A stretch of 64,000 bases of DNA from Ectothiorhodospiraceae bacterium (GCA_002401775.2 NVUB02000093.1:1-64000), one strand, 5' to 3'. Shown: positions 1 to 10,284, counted from the stretch's first letter. Notes: generated from the letters alone by a model not told the origin. A program made the numbers and translations.

Positions 1-318
1 CCCCACGAAATCGCTGGCATGGTCGACGCACTGATCATCACCCGTGGTGGCGAGGGCTCGGTCATTTACACAAAGAACCACCGCCATGAAATCCCTGCGG
101 CGAAAGCCAATGAATTGATTGATCCCACGGGTTGTGGCGACGCCTACCGTGCCGGACTGTTATACGGACTGACGCATCACATGGATTGGGAGACCACAGG
201 CCGTATCGCTTCCTTACTAGGCTCCATTAAAATCGCACACCCCGGCACTCAAAACCACACCTTCACTCGCGATGAGTTTGACCAGCAATTTCAGGCGGCC
301 TTTGGACGTAGTATTTAG
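1..318 (+). CDS. PfkB-family carbohydrate/nucleoside kinase, C-terminal part (5' end outside window)
   Basis: The reading frame is open from base 1 with no stop, so this is the end of a longer gene. The visible residues carry the PfkB C-terminal signature around DPTGCGDAYRAG, where the Asp of the GxGD turn is the catalytic base that activates the substrate hydroxyl. A conserved ITRGGEGS strand-turn precedes it. PfkB kinases phosphorylate sugars or nucleosides with ATP in the cytoplasm. The motif variant (PTGCGD rather than NTxGAGD) and the short tail resemble adenosine-kinase-like or ribokinase-like members, but the substrate cannot be fixed from the last 105 codons. The first in-frame ATG (position 19) lies inside the conserved domain and is not the start. 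Confidence 0.9.
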   Translation, partial: PHEIAGMVDALIITRGGEGSVIYTKNHRHEIPAAKANELIDPTGCGDAYRAGLLYGLTHHMDWETTGRIASLLGSIKIAHPGTQNHTFTRDEFDQQFQAAFGRSI

Positions 319-356
319 CACCTCAGCTAGTACCTCAGTGCTACCCCGCTGAGGTG
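319..356 (+). terminator. Hairpin directly after the kinase stop codon
   Basis: Nine-base arms CACCTCAGC (319-327) and GCTGAGGTG (348-356) pair perfectly across a 20-base loop, starting at the base after the stop codon. No T-run follows, so this is at best a weak terminator or an mRNA-end stabilising stem. Confidence 0.4.
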
Positions 357-513
357 ATACTCACCGTTATTTACCGGCTAAAACGCGGGGTGAATTACTG
401 GCTTTGCAGTATTCAAAATATGAAAGCCAATACTGGCTCTCCGTATTCCGGCGCATCCCCCTAGGGACAGTGACCTTAAGGTTACTTGTGCCTCTGAGGC
501 CATAAAGCTTGAA

Positions 514-675
514 ATCCAGTGGTTTCAACAACATTCTGGATTCCGGCCTTTATGCCCCAGAGGGTATGCGCCAGAATAACGAGGACATTAATGGGGCGGC
601 AGTGAAATATCATGAGTTGAGTACCGACCTAAATCATTGCCTAAACCATTACCTAAACCATTACCTAAATCATCA
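514..675. repeat. Dispersed palindrome fragment and 12-bp tandem repeat in the 357-777 gap
   Basis: The gap before the sulfatase gene holds a partial copy of the dispersed ATCCAG...CTGGATTCCGGCC palindrome (514-552), also seen near 13.9, 30.4-30.7, 38.4 and 47.0 kb. It also holds four adjacent 12-bp units of the form CCTAAACCATTA (628-675). The one ORF that crosses this gap translates into a low-complexity LNH repeat and is judged non-coding. Confidence 0.6.
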
Positions 676-777
676 GAACCATCATCCCGGCTTTACGCCT
701 CAGAAGCTAACAGCCGAGATGGCACACCACCAAACAACCAGTATTAACAACCAGTATTCGTGGATAAAGACAAACCC

Positions 778-2772
778 ATGACACGCAACACCCTCTTACA
801 CAAAGTTGCCCGACTCGGGCCTCTCTCGCCTGTGCTGTATTTTTTTGGCAGCTTTATCATTTTGTTCAGCCTCAGCCGCCTGTTACTGTCAGCGATATAC
901 GCCACGGAAGTCAGTAGTGTCGATGGCGTCCTTTGGTTATTCCCCGTCGGGGTACGCATGGACATCATGATCCTCAGCGCTCTCTGCGCCATCCCCGCAA
1001 CACTTTTATTATTACTCCCTAATGCAAACCCAAATTCGCTTGCCAGCCCATACATGGCCTTTTTACAGCGTTTTTCTCGCGTCTTTATAGCGGCTCTTCT
1101 TGGTATCGCCAGTCTGGCATTACTTTATTTTGAAGCCGTTACTTATACCTTCATGGCGGTTTACAAAGCACGCCCCAATCATTTGTTTGTCGAGTATATG
1201 GCCCACCCTGATACGGTAGTGGACATACTGATAACCAGTTACAAACTCGAACTGGTTTTAGGCCTACTGCTCATATTGGGGGGTAGCTGGTGGATAACAC
1301 GCCTCAGTTACACGTTGAGCGTCCTTGCCAAACCCTGGCCATACTGGAAACGTTTACTTGCACTGCCGTTAATTATTTTACTGTTAATTCTGGGCGCACG
1401 TTCTTCATTGTCTGACAGCCCCGCCAACCTCGGCGCCGCCGCTTTTTCAGAAGATAGCCTGGTTAACGAGCTCGCTTTAAATTCCAGCTATGCCGTCGCT
1501 TACGCAACTTATAATTTTTTCAACCAACAACAAAATTTGCAATCACGATACGGAAAAATGTCGCGCGATGAAATAATTCGGCGTGTGCGCGCACAAATGA
1601 ATTTACCGTTATCCGCATTCGATGACCCGCAAATACCCCTTGCGCACACCCAGGTTGCCCATAACCCTCAAACAACTCCTCGCAATTTAGTGGTGATACT
1701 CGCGGAAAGTCTCAGCGCTGAATTCATCGGCAGCCTGGGCGGCCTACCCTTATCACCCCGCTTCGATACACTAGCCAAACAAGGCACATTATTGACCAAC
1801 CTGCTCGCCACCGGAAAACGCACCAATCGTGGTGTGGAATCGGTGATCACCGGCGCCCTGCCCATTCCCCTCACCAGCGCTATTAAATTACGTCTCGCAC
1901 AATCAAATTTTTTCACATTACCGCAACTATTAAAGACGCACGGTTATCGCACCAGCTTTCTCTATGGCGGTGACGCTAACTTCGACAACATGCGGCGCTT
2001 TCTCAGCTACAACGGCGTAGACCAGTTTATTGAAGGCCGCGATATTGAAAAACCGCTTTATCGAAATCATTGGGGTATTTCTGATAGCGATATATTTAAC
2101 GCCGCAAATCTTTTTTTTCGTCAACAAGCCAAAAGTGGCCAACCCTTTGCCAGTATTTTACTGACACTGTCCAACCACGAACCCTTCGACTTCCCCGAAG
2201 GTGGCTTTGAACTTTACGAACAACCTGCCTTTACACAAAACAATGTCGCCAAGTATGCCGACCACGCACTCGGTGAGTTTTTTGAACAAGCGCGCAAAGA
2301 AAATTATTTCAGCAACACCATTTTTCTCATCGTTGCAGATCACGGTGTTGAAATTCGTGCGCGCGGTCTCATTCCCGCCGCCAAATATCACATTCCTGCC
2401 TTAATCCTCGGCCCTGACATCGCCGCACAACGCATCGACACACTTGCCAGCCAAATTGATTTACCGCCTACTGTTTTGGGTTTATTAGGCATTACCACTC
2501 GCCACCCCATGCCCGGCAGAGACTTATTGGCGCAACCTGCTGATGCGCCAGGGCGTGCCATTTATCATCTGGGTTCCACCTACGCCTATCAAATTGAAGA
2601 CCAGGTATTAATTCAAACACCCAATAGACCTGCCCGCCAATATACACTTCAACAAGGTCACTTAACGCCCACCCCGTTGGACCCCGAATTGGCAAAAGAC
2701 GCGCTTGCGCATTTGCTATTACCCGACCTGCTGCATCAAGAACAACGGTATCGCTTACCGGCTCAAAACTAG
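778..2772 (+). CDS. LTA synthase/MdoB-type membrane phosphoglycerol transferase (sulfatase fold)
   Basis: About 664 residues: an N-terminal block of five hydrophobic segments (roughly residues 15-220) followed by a periplasmic alkaline-phosphatase/sulfatase-fold domain. Metal-site features visible are NLVVILAES (first metal ligand), the TGKRTNRG segment that should carry the catalytic Thr nucleophile, and VADHGVE near the end of the domain (metal Asp/His). The family transfers phosphoglycerol from phosphatidylglycerol to a glycan acceptor; in Gram-negatives the classic member modifies osmoregulated periplasmic glucans. The acceptor is unknown here because no glucan synthase gene is adjacent. 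An in-frame GTG at 760 would add six residues; ATG 778 is preferred because neither has a strong ribosome-binding site. Confidence 0.85.
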   Translation: MTRNTLLHKVARLGPLSPVLYFFGSFIILFSLSRLLLSAIYATEVSSVDGVLWLFPVGVRMDIMILSALCAIPATLLLLLPNANPNSLASPYMAFLQRFSRVFIAALLGIASLALLYFEAVTYTFMAVYKARPNHLFVEYMAHPDTVVDILITSYKLELVLGLLLILGGSWWITRLSYTLSVLAKPWPYWKRLLALPLIILLLILGARSSLSDSPANLGAAAFSEDSLVNELALNSSYAVAYATYNFFNQQQNLQSRYGKMSRDEIIRRVRAQMNLPLSAFDDPQIPLAHTQVAHNPQTTPRNLVVILAESLSAEFIGSLGGLPLSPRFDTLAKQGTLLTNLLATGKRTNRGVESVITGALPIPLTSAIKLRLAQSNFFTLPQLLKTHGYRTSFLYGGDANFDNMRRFLSYNGVDQFIEGRDIEKPLYRNHWGISDSDIFNAANLFFRQQAKSGQPFASILLTLSNHEPFDFPEGGFELYEQPAFTQNNVAKYADHALGEFFEQARKENYFSNTIFLIVADHGVEIRARGLIPAAKYHIPALILGPDIAAQRIDTLASQIDLPPTVLGLLGITTRHPMPGRDLLAQPADAPGRAIYHLGSTYAYQIEDQVLIQTPNRPARQYTLQQGHLTPTPLDPELAKDALAHLLLPDLLHQEQRYRLPAQN

Positions 2773-2976
2773 TGCTGATACTAAAAGCCCGCAACATCAA
2801 AATACGATATACCCACAAACAAAACATCACTTGCCAGTTTCCTGCGCAAACTGTAGCCTGACAGACACTGTTGATTTTATTTTTTATGCCATGAGACAGT
2901 ACTCACAGAAATTTCTTAGGAATGTCGGCAGTATTAACAACCTGTGTGTTTCACCTGCGAACGGAAAAACTGAAGT

Positions 2977-4815
2977 ATGGGTAACAAAATCACCAACACT
3001 GATGTCCGCAACGATACGCGCACAAATAGTAGTCCCGGTGGACTATCCATCAACACCTTACTGGTTTTGTGTTTCGTCATTGTATCGTTATTGCCCATCA
3101 GCATTCTTGGTTTTAAAGTGTACGATGCCTCATGGGAAAACGCCTGGCGTGAAGTCCGTGAAAAACACCAGTCTTTAGCCGAAAACCTTTCCGCCCCTCT
3201 TACCAACTACATCGATGACCGGCACATCGCATTAACATTATTGGCAGAACAATTGTCGGAAGTCAGCGACCTCGAAAACTCACAACTCACTTCACCGATA
3301 CTCGAGCAGAGCCTGAAAAAACTTTACCGCTTTCAAGCCACCTTTCTTTTAGACAACAATCTTCAGGTCATAAACCATTCCAGCACATACCCCGTTGACC
3401 TGGCTGAACACCCACGCTTTGATCTTGGTAAAGACGCCTTTTTAACGGCCGCTTTTGAGAGCACCCAACAAAACTCCACTGAAAATGCCAACCGTGATAC
3501 CAACAAGTCCAACAACAAAAGCCTCAACAACCTTAATCTTGTTTCTCTCAGCCCCGTTGTGCTTAACCCCTACAACGGTCAAACCACCATTTTGATTGCA
3601 CTACCTATTCTCTACGATAGCCGTGGCAACGTCACACGGCTATTAGTGGGCGAACTCAAAAAGTCTGTTATTGAAAAAATGCGAGCCAGCATCCATTTTG
3701 GCAAACAAGGTCACTCGGCGATGGTTGACCAACTTGGCCGCGTCATTGCGCACCCCAATGCCGACTGGATGAATGATGACATTAAAAATATATCTAACTT
3801 ACATATTATCCAGGCGATGATGGCAGGTAATACCGGCGTGACTGGATTTTATTCACCGTTCACAAATACCGACATGGTTGCTGGATTTACCGCTATTCCA
3901 AAATACGGTTGGGGGATCATGGTGCCTCAGCCTAAGCACGAAATCGAAGAACAAGTTGCTCGTGTACTGCGGGCAGAACTAATTTGGGCATTGGCAGGGC
4001 TTTTATTTACCGTCATCATTGGCTTTTCGTTAGCAGCGTGGATAACGCATCCCATCAACCGATTGGTAAAAGCCGGGCATGGGCTACGCGAAAATAATTA
4101 TGAAAATCGCTTACCTCGCACGCATCGCTCCGCACCCAAAGAAATACAACAACTGTCTCGTGTTTTTGGTGGCGCCGTTAATCGTCTTATCACCTCTCGG
4201 CAAGAACTGGATACGCTAAACCAGTCACTACAACAACGCGTAGACGAAGCAACGACGGAATTACGCTCTGCCAACAAAAAGCTGGAAGAACTGGCAACAA
4301 GCGACCACCTCACAAAACTCGCTAACCGCCGCCATTTTGAAGACACCATCGCCGATCTTGCTGACCGCCGTCAGAAAGACAGCCTGGGCAACGACCAAAC
4401 GGTTTGCCTGCTATTAATCGACATTGACAAGTTCAAGGTCATCAACGACCAACACGGCCATCCCGCTGGTGACGCCGTATTGGTACAAATTGGAGAAATC
4501 CTGCAAAAAAGTCTCCGAAAAACCGACATTGCCGCACGTTATGCAGGTGATGAATTTGTCATTTTACTGCGTACCAATATCGAAACCGGCCGTGTACGCG
4601 CCCAAGAATTACGCGAAAGCATTGCCCGACATCGTTTCACATACCAGGGCCAGGATTTACATGCCACAGTCAGCATCGGATTAACATCCTGCGAAACCAT
4701 CACCGAATGTGGCGGTATCGAAGAAGTGTTACGACAAGTCGACAATGCCATGTACGAAGCAAAACGCCTAGGCAGAAACCGCATTGCCGAAGCAACCCTC
4801 ATCAACATCAAATAA
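2977..4815 (+). CDS. Membrane diguanylate cyclase with extracytoplasmic sensor, HAMP and GGDEF domains
   Basis: A 612-residue protein. TM1 is at about residues 26-48, followed by a roughly 270-residue periplasmic sensor of dCache type, TM2 at about 330-352 (LIWALAGLLFTVIIG), a HAMP linker beginning ITHPINRL, a coiled-coil (QELDTLNQSLQQRVDEATTE) and a GGDEF domain. The signature is AGDEF at residues 523-527, an accepted GGDEF variant, so cyclase activity is expected. An RxxD inhibitory site (RKTD) ends five residues before the signature, the usual position for product inhibition by c-di-GMP. The substrate helix motif DIDKFKVINDQHGHPAGD is intact. The enzyme makes c-di-GMP from two GTP in response to an unknown periplasmic ligand. 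It appears monocistronic. Confidence 0.93.
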   Translation: MGNKITNTDVRNDTRTNSSPGGLSINTLLVLCFVIVSLLPISILGFKVYDASWENAWREVREKHQSLAENLSAPLTNYIDDRHIALTLLAEQLSEVSDLENSQLTSPILEQSLKKLYRFQATFLLDNNLQVINHSSTYPVDLAEHPRFDLGKDAFLTAAFESTQQNSTENANRDTNKSNNKSLNNLNLVSLSPVVLNPYNGQTTILIALPILYDSRGNVTRLLVGELKKSVIEKMRASIHFGKQGHSAMVDQLGRVIAHPNADWMNDDIKNISNLHIIQAMMAGNTGVTGFYSPFTNTDMVAGFTAIPKYGWGIMVPQPKHEIEEQVARVLRAELIWALAGLLFTVIIGFSLAAWITHPINRLVKAGHGLRENNYENRLPRTHRSAPKEIQQLSRVFGGAVNRLITSRQELDTLNQSLQQRVDEATTELRSANKKLEELATSDHLTKLANRRHFEDTIADLADRRQKDSLGNDQTVCLLLIDIDKFKVINDQHGHPAGDAVLVQIGEILQKSLRKTDIAARYAGDEFVILLRTNIETGRVRAQELRESIARHRFTYQGQDLHATVSIGLTSCETITECGGIEEVLRQVDNAMYEAKRLGRNRIAEATLINIK

Positions 4816-4854
4816 CATCGCACCACCCCTCCTATGTAACCGTTCAAACTAACA

Positions 4855-5083
4855 GGTATTAGGGGACAGACCACGTTTAACAGGTATTAGGGGACAGACC
4901 AAACAGGTATTAGGGGACACAGGTATTAGGGGACAGACCACGTTTTAGCAGGTATTAGCAGCAGTATTAAGGGACAGACCACGATTTATTCCAACGCTTC
5001 CAAAGTTCACAGCATAAATCGTGGTCTGTCCCCTAATACGGTCCCCTAATACGTGTCCCCTAATACGCTATGTCCCCTAATAC
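4855..5083. repeat. Palindromic array of GTATTAGGGGACA units
   Basis: The left half contains about five near-copies of GTATTAGGGGACA, some extended by GACCACG. The right half contains four inverted copies (TGTCCCCTAATAC). They meet at a perfect 18-bp stem: GGGACAGACCACGATTTA at 4971-4988 pairs with its complement at 5015-5032 around a 26-base loop. The array fills the space between two convergent genes and could act as a bidirectional terminator. Similar motifs flank REP-type/Y1 transposase elements in other gammaproteobacteria. Confidence 0.8.
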
Positions 5084-5094
5084 GCTACGTCTTT

Positions 5095-7167
5095 TCAGGT
5101 TGATAGACATTCCTTCAATGTAGCAAGCGCCGAAATGGGAGCCAGACAACGCGCTTCTCGACACACGTAAGCTGTCACGCCGCTTGACGGCGCAGCATAA
5201 CCTGCCAATGCACCCGGCAATACCACGGCCGAATTTGGAATAGACAACACCAAACGACGTGGTGCGTATTCAACCGCAAGCGCCGAGACCCACTCGTCCA
5301 ACAAATTTTGTGGGCCACGCATTATTACTGTTTCAGTCGGATACCAATATTCTTCTGCAGCCGTCAATAATGCATTGTGTGCCTGTGGGAAACCACGCAC
5401 ATCCTGCCAGGCCGCTTTTAAGGTCGCTTCTGCGGCATCAAGATAACGTGTTTCACCCAATAGATGCCCCAATCGCAACAACACCTGAGCCGCAATACCA
5501 TTTCCTGATGGCAAGGCCTCATCCATCCACGGGCGCGGACGTTGGATCAATTGCTCATGATCATCAGCGGTAAAATAAAAACCTCCACCAGTAGAGTTGT
5601 TTTCATCTTTCGCACTAAAATGTTCCAGCACAGTGTCCATTAACGCGATTAAAAAATTCAGATCATCGTCATTCCAGCGTGTCTCCAGCATGGCCAACAC
5701 ACCGTCCGCCATAAACACATAATCATCAAGGTAAGCCATCAAGTGCGCCTTGCCACCCTTACTGGTGGCTAACAGACGCCCATCCACCCATAAGTTTTCG
5801 CGCACAAAAATCAACGCCTGTTGCGCAGAATCTATTAGGTCTTCCCGGCCAAGCCGCCGGCCTGCCACAGCCATGCCTTTAATCATCAAACCATTCCAAC
5901 TGGTCAGAATTTTTTCATCACGCCTAGGGCGAACGCGCAGTTCCCGAGCAGCCAATAACGTCTTCCGAGCGGAAGATAGATGACGAGCAACCACCGACTC
6001 ATCTAGTTTCAGTTCAACGGCAATGTCTTCCAGGCCACGAAACACATGCAAATTCCAAGCGCCTTCGAAATTAGCCGGACGGTCCAGCCCATAGTGGCGC
6101 GTGAAAATATCGTATTCCGTATCATTGAGTTGTTGCTGTACTTCCGCTAGCTGCCACGCATAAAACTTCCCTTCCACACCCTCGGAATCAGCATCCAATG
6201 AAGAACAATATCCACCATCGCCCGACTGCATTTCACGCATCACCCAGCCTGCGGTCTCTTCCACCACGCGTTTAAATGCCTTATCACCCGTCGCGGCATA
6301 TGCATCAGCATACAACACCAGCAAAGGGCCATTGTCATACAGCATTTTTTCAAAATGCGGGATCATCCATTGGGCGTCGACAGAATAACGACAAAACCCA
6401 CCACCCAACTGATCAAACATGCCACCAGAAGCCATCGCATGTAACGTCGTCCGCGCCATATTCAACGCCTGTTGATCTTTCCTGCCCGTCGACGACCAAT
6501 GACGCAGCAAACGCTCTAGATTTGTCGGATGAGGAAATTTGGGAGCCGCACCAAAACCAGCAAATTTGGTATCGTAATTTTTTTCCAGTTGCCGCCGCGC
6601 CTCATCAATCACCATCGCATCCATTTCAATATCCACCGAAGATCCCTTTTCGCTTCGTGTCAGATATTCATGCACCGATGCATTCTGCTTTTGAATATCC
6701 TCAGGATGCTCCGCGTAAAATGAAGCCACACGTTGCAAAATTTCAGAAAAGGCCGGCATGTTATAGCGTGCCTCAGGTGGGAAATACGTCCCACCAAAGA
6801 AAGCGGTGTGATCATCGGGTGTCAAAAACATATTCAACGGCCAACCCCCACCGCGCTGATTCAACAACTGATATGAAAACTGGTAGATTTTATCCAGATC
6901 CGGGCGTTCTTCCCGGTCAACCTTAATATTCACAAACAACCGGTTCATTAACTCAGCCGTCGCCTCATCCTCGAAAGATTCATGCTCCATCACATGGCAC
7001 CAATGGCAAGCCGAATAGCCAATCGAGAGCAAAATCGGCTTATTCTCCGCCCGAGCCTTAGCAATAGCCTCCTCACCCCACGGAAACCAATCAACCGGAT
7101 TATGCGCATGCTGCAATAAATAAGGACTGGTTTGGTTAACAAGACGATTTGACACAAAAAGCTCCAC
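5095..7167 (-). CDS. Thioredoxin-domain protein of the YyaL/DUF255 (SSP411/SPATA20) family
   Basis: A 690-residue protein. The N-terminal thioredoxin-like domain has the family hallmark [15 protein letters not shown] (CxxC within ACHWCH) at about residues 52-66, followed by an (alpha/alpha)6-barrel region resembling N-acylglucosamine 2-epimerase/six-hairpin glycosidases. Typical conserved blocks are [41 protein letters not shown] and SLDADSEG. The length matches the family. Its biochemical role is not settled; a redox or protein-quality role is inferred from the thioredoxin fold. The start is GTG at 7167 ([12 protein letters not shown]), consistent with family N-termini. It is convergent with the cyclase gene across the palindromic array. 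Confidence 0.92.
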   Translation of the reverse strand: MELFVSNRLVNQTSPYLLQHAHNPVDWFPWGEEAIAKARAENKPILLSIGYSACHWCHVMEHESFEDEATAELMNRLFVNIKVDREERPDLDKIYQFSYQLLNQRGGGWPLNMFLTPDDHTAFFGGTYFPPEARYNMPAFSEILQRVASFYAEHPEDIQKQNASVHEYLTRSEKGSSVDIEMDAMVIDEARRQLEKNYDTKFAGFGAAPKFPHPTNLERLLRHWSSTGRKDQQALNMARTTLHAMASGGMFDQLGGGFCRYSVDAQWMIPHFEKMLYDNGPLLVLYADAYAATGDKAFKRVVEETAGWVMREMQSGDGGYCSSLDADSEGVEGKFYAWQLAEVQQQLNDTEYDIFTRHYGLDRPANFEGAWNLHVFRGLEDIAVELKLDESVVARHLSSARKTLLAARELRVRPRRDEKILTSWNGLMIKGMAVAGRRLGREDLIDSAQQALIFVRENLWVDGRLLATSKGGKAHLMAYLDDYVFMADGVLAMLETRWNDDDLNFLIALMDTVLEHFSAKDENNSTGGGFYFTADDHEQLIQRPRPWMDEALPSGNGIAAQVLLRLGHLLGETRYLDAAEATLKAAWQDVRGFPQAHNALLTAAEEYWYPTETVIMRGPQNLLDEWVSALAVEYAPRRLVLSIPNSAVVLPGALAGYAAPSSGVTAYVCREARCLAPISALATLKECLST

Positions 7168-7336
7168 AAAAAAGTAAAGCGATACCGTACCAAACCGAAA
7201 CAGGAAAAAACAGGTAATAGCCGGAAGGGTTTACAGTCTCCTATTATGGGACACAAAAACCACATAAAAAACCTAGCCTGACACCTAAAACTAGTAAGTG
7301 GTCATATTTCCGATATTGTGGGGACATCATCAAGAA

Positions 7337-7440
7337 ACGTGGTCTAGTCTAGCCCCCTAACACCGAAAAACCGTGGCCTGTCCCCTAATACCCCTCTAAT
7401 ACCCCTCTAATACCTCTAATACCTTGTTCCCTAATACCCC
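7337..7440. repeat. Degenerate second copy of the TGTCCCCTAATAC repeat family
   Basis: Contains GTGGTCTAG, GTGGCCTGTCCCCTAATAC and a run of ACCCCTCTAAT units related to the array at 4855-5083. It lies upstream of the DUF255 gene and just past the stop of the monooxygenase gene. Confidence 0.6.
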
Positions 7441-7445
7441 AGCGC

Positions 7446-8606
7446 TTAACTAATGTTCAACGGATCTTCCTGCAATAGTTTCTTCCAGCCAACAACATTC
7501 GCTGGGCCATTTTTTCGGATCATGTGATTTCTGACTACACGCCCCAGCCAATGCTTACCTTTTGCGGCTAATTGAATAATTCGGTTGGATTCATCGATGA
7601 CCCAGCTGATTCGTTCCAGCCGTTTTTCTTTAAACATTTCTAGGGCGTCGTCGATGTGATGCGTTGAAAGTAGTTTGGCGAGCAACAATGCATCTTCGAC
7701 GCCAAGGCCTATTCCTTGTTGCAATGTGGGTGGGCACCCATGCAGGGCATCCCCCACCAGGACTATTCTTTTTCTGTATATTTCTCTGGATTGCACGGAA
7801 ACCAGCCTTCCGATGATGACACTTTCATCTGACTGGATGCTGTCAATCATTGATGTGACGTCTTTACAATATCGTGCAAATAATGTTGTTAGTATTTCTT
7901 TGGCTGGGCTCTGCATGTACGACTCGTTCGCGTCAACAATTTGCGCGTAACAATACACTTCATTTCTGGATATTGGGTAAAGCATGAACGCACTGTCATC
8001 ACCGAGGTGATATATGGGCTGTAAATCACTCGTATCATGTTGGATGGTAAATCGCCAGGTTGTGACATTCATATCTTTTAACGGTGGGAATTCAGACTCA
8101 CCTGAATTCTCAAATGCCAGACTTCGTGTTTTGGAATGAATACCATCAGCACCAATCACCAGGTCGAAAGTTTCGGTTTCACCGGTGTTAAACAAGACAT
8201 CAACAGCATCTTCTTTATTATTGATTGCTTCTACGCTTTTGTTAAAAAGCGTTTTTGACTCCATGTCTTGCGCCAGAATGCTGTGCAGCTGACTTCGTCG
8301 CAGCGCAACAAAGGGCTGGTAATTTAAGGGTTCTTCGTACAAGGAAGATTTTGCGAGGGATGTACCATTTGCCTTGGCATATTCAACACTACTGACTTGG
8401 TGCGCTTGCGCTAATAATTCTTTTTTCAAATCAAGATGCTCGAACCCGGAAACAGCATTTGCGGGCAGGCATACTCCTGCCCCGTCACTTTTCCAAGCAT
8501 CATTTTTTTCGATAAGTTTAAAATTTATGCCTTGGGCTGATAATGCCCGCGCTGTTGCTAGTCCAATAAGTCCTGCACCGACAATAAGAATATTTTCCTG
8601 GGTCAT
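7446..8606 (-). CDS. FAD-dependent class A monooxygenase (UbiH/PHBH-like)
   Basis: About 386 residues from ATG 8606 (MTQENILIVG); an upstream ATG at 8651 adds 15 residues but leaves a nonstandard lead before the beta-alpha-beta fold. Motifs in order: FAD dinucleotide fold GAGLIGLATARAL (residues 9-21), the central DG motif (VIGADGIHSKTR), and the GD motif in VLVGDALHGCPPTLQQGIGLGVEDA that binds the FAD ribityl. These define NAD(P)H-dependent aromatic or polycyclic hydroxylases. The substrate is unknown: the protein stands alone with no ubiquinone or catabolic genes beside it. It is divergent from the secreted beta-helix gene. Confidence 0.88.
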   Translation of the reverse strand: MTQENILIVGAGLIGLATARALSAQGINFKLIEKNDAWKSDGAGVCLPANAVSGFEHLDLKKELLAQAHQVSSVEYAKANGTSLAKSSLYEEPLNYQPFVALRRSQLHSILAQDMESKTLFNKSVEAINNKEDAVDVLFNTGETETFDLVIGADGIHSKTRSLAFENSGESEFPPLKDMNVTTWRFTIQHDTSDLQPIYHLGDDSAFMLYPISRNEVYCYAQIVDANESYMQSPAKEILTTLFARYCKDVTSMIDSIQSDESVIIGRLVSVQSREIYRKRIVLVGDALHGCPPTLQQGIGLGVEDALLLAKLLSTHHIDDALEMFKEKRLERISWVIDESNRIIQLAAKGKHWLGRVVRNHMIRKNGPANVVGWKKLLQEDPLNIS

Positions 8607-8709
8607 GGTTTTCAATCCACTGTCTATTATTAAGTGAAAACAAATTCGCAAAATACTGGCTGTCAGGATAATAGTTGTTTAGAGTCACAGCCGCTAGCTT
8701 TATCTGGCG

Positions 8710-8737
8710 TTGACAATTTATTTATATTGGCTTAAAT
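8710..8737 (+). promoter_or_regulatory. Candidate sigma70 promoter for the beta-helix gene
   Basis: A perfect TTGACA -35 box (8710-8715) lies 16 bp from TTAAAT (8732-8737, four of six consensus). It sits 24 bp ahead of the TTG start and just before a strong AAGGGAGA ribosome-binding site (8747-8754). Confidence 0.45.
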
Positions 8738-8761
8738 CAGTTTTCTAAGGGAGATATACCG

Positions 8762-10066
8762 TTGAAAATGAACCCGGTGGTTTTCAGTAAAGTATTTTTT
8801 GTTTTTTTTATCATTAATGGTTATGCGGCAAGTGCTTATGCGGCAACGATTCCCGTTGACTGTACTGTAGATTCACTGCAATCTGCGATTGAAACTGCGA
8901 GTCCAGGTGACACACTGTCTGTCACAGGTCTCTGTGAAGAATCAATCACCATTACCACCAATGACCTAACGTTTATTGGGAATAGCAGTGGTGTGAATGC
9001 GGCATTATCTGGCGCCAATCTATTTTTTCCTACGATGATTTCCATTAATAACGCCGCTAGGGTTAGTATTGAAGGTTTTACCATTAGCGATGGTCTGTTC
9101 GGGGTTAGTGCTGAGGCCGGCGCAACCTTTACGCTATCTGACTCGACGATCAATAACATGATCATTGGTATGGCGCTCAAAACCAACAGTAATGCTGCAC
9201 TTAATACTGTAACTATCGATAATGTTGATGCTATAGGACTCAATGCTACCTCGGGTTCCACTGTCGAAATATCGGGCATGGTGACGCTGTCTAACGCCAA
9301 GGCTTTCGGACTTCAAATCATCGATGGTGCGGAATTAAAGGTGACTGAAAATTCTGAACTAATATTGGTGGGTAATTTACTGGGTGCGCAAATATCCGGG
9401 GGTTCTACCCTCTTTATGGATACAGACTCAAAAATCATTGCTGATGACAATATTCTTATCGGGTTTTCAATCAACACGGGGTCATCAATGGTGATGTTTA
9501 ACGCTGACCTGAGTGCAAACCGAAATGGGCTGGATGGGCTGGATGTGGTGTCGTCTGCAAACCTTGATATTGATGGTGACTCGACCCTCACCGTGAACGA
9601 TAATCGGCGCGAAGGCATTAGCATTGATAACGGCTCGATTAATATTTTTGGATTTTTCTCGACACAGCCCGGCCTGCCTAAAATCATCACTAACAATAAT
9701 GCCAATAATGGTATTCAAGTTGAGTTTGGTGGAAAACTGGATATAGGCAGAAACAGTTCCATTGAATCAACCGGAAACGGTAAGGCGGGGATTTCTCTGG
9801 ACAATGGCAGTGCCGCTAATTTACATGACAGCATCATTACCGGAAACAATGGGTATTTTGAAGTTAACGCTTCCAATGATGATGGTGAAGACGCTGATGA
9901 AGAAAATGATAACGACCATGGATCGTCCAGAAATAATGAAGACCCATCGGCAGACGTTGTTGTCAGTTTTGGTTCTCGAGTGTGGTTTCAATCTAACAAT
10001 GCTGTAGGCTTAGCGATTTGCGATAAATCATCATTGTCTCGTGGCGATGTTAAGTGTAAACACTAA
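8762..10066 (+). CDS. Secreted right-handed parallel beta-helix protein
   Basis: A 434-residue protein with a signal peptide (hydrophobic VFFVFFIINGYAASAYA, predicted cleavage near residue 29). Short repeating strands follow, many ending in N, S or G, with LSDSTINN and IEGFTISDG typical of pectate-lyase-like coils. An acidic Asp/Glu/Asn-rich stretch (DDGEDADEENDND, about residues 375-390) interrupts the last coils. No catalytic site is recognisable, so it may be a surface or periplasmic polysaccharide-interacting protein rather than an enzyme. The SD AAGGGAGA lies 7 bases from TTG 8762 but 13 bases from ATG 8768, so the TTG start is favoured. Single gene, divergent from the monooxygenase. Confidence 0.75.
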   Translation: MKMNPVVFSKVFFVFFIINGYAASAYAATIPVDCTVDSLQSAIETASPGDTLSVTGLCEESITITTNDLTFIGNSSGVNAALSGANLFFPTMISINNAARVSIEGFTISDGLFGVSAEAGATFTLSDSTINNMIIGMALKTNSNAALNTVTIDNVDAIGLNATSGSTVEISGMVTLSNAKAFGLQIIDGAELKVTENSELILVGNLLGAQISGGSTLFMDTDSKIIADDNILIGFSINTGSSMVMFNADLSANRNGLDGLDVVSSANLDIDGDSTLTVNDNRREGISIDNGSINIFGFFSTQPGLPKIITNNNANNGIQVEFGGKLDIGRNSSIESTGNGKAGISLDNGSAANLHDSIITGNNGYFEVNASNDDGEDADEENDNDHGSSRNNEDPSADVVVSFGSRVWFQSNNAVGLAICDKSSLSRGDVKCKH

Positions 10067-10091
10067 CAACTGATCACCCTGTTTTCGTCAT

Positions 10092-10183
10092 TCACGTTGC
10101 GACGCTACGTGACAGTTCGCCATATTCGGGAACCCTTTTCTCGATTCAATATTGGCGTTACGTAGCGGCGCAACATGACCTAC
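10092..10183. mobile_element. Short MITE-like element, third family member
   Basis: Imperfect terminal inverted repeats of 22 bp (10092-10113, TCACGTTGCGACGCTACGTG onward, against the complement of 10157-10183) bound a 43-bp interior. The ends match those of the two larger copies at 31963-32120 and 32188-32344, but the interior differs. No coding capacity. Confidence 0.6.
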
Positions 10184-10284
10184 CGTTGGGTGTTTAGATG
10201 CATAGAAAAAAGCGAAATGTACGTTGACGCCTAACGTACACTTCATATAAATAATGCCACACCCAAATAGCCCCTCAGCCTGCT

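Noticed and set aside
509-781. 90-codon ORF upstream of the sulfatase gene
   Set aside because: It is built largely from 12-bp tandem units (LNHYLNHYLNHQNHH) and a dispersed palindrome. There is no SD and no family.
4855-5083. CRISPR array
   Set aside because: Units of about 13 bp occur in both orientations with irregular short spacing and no regular spacers; no cas genes.
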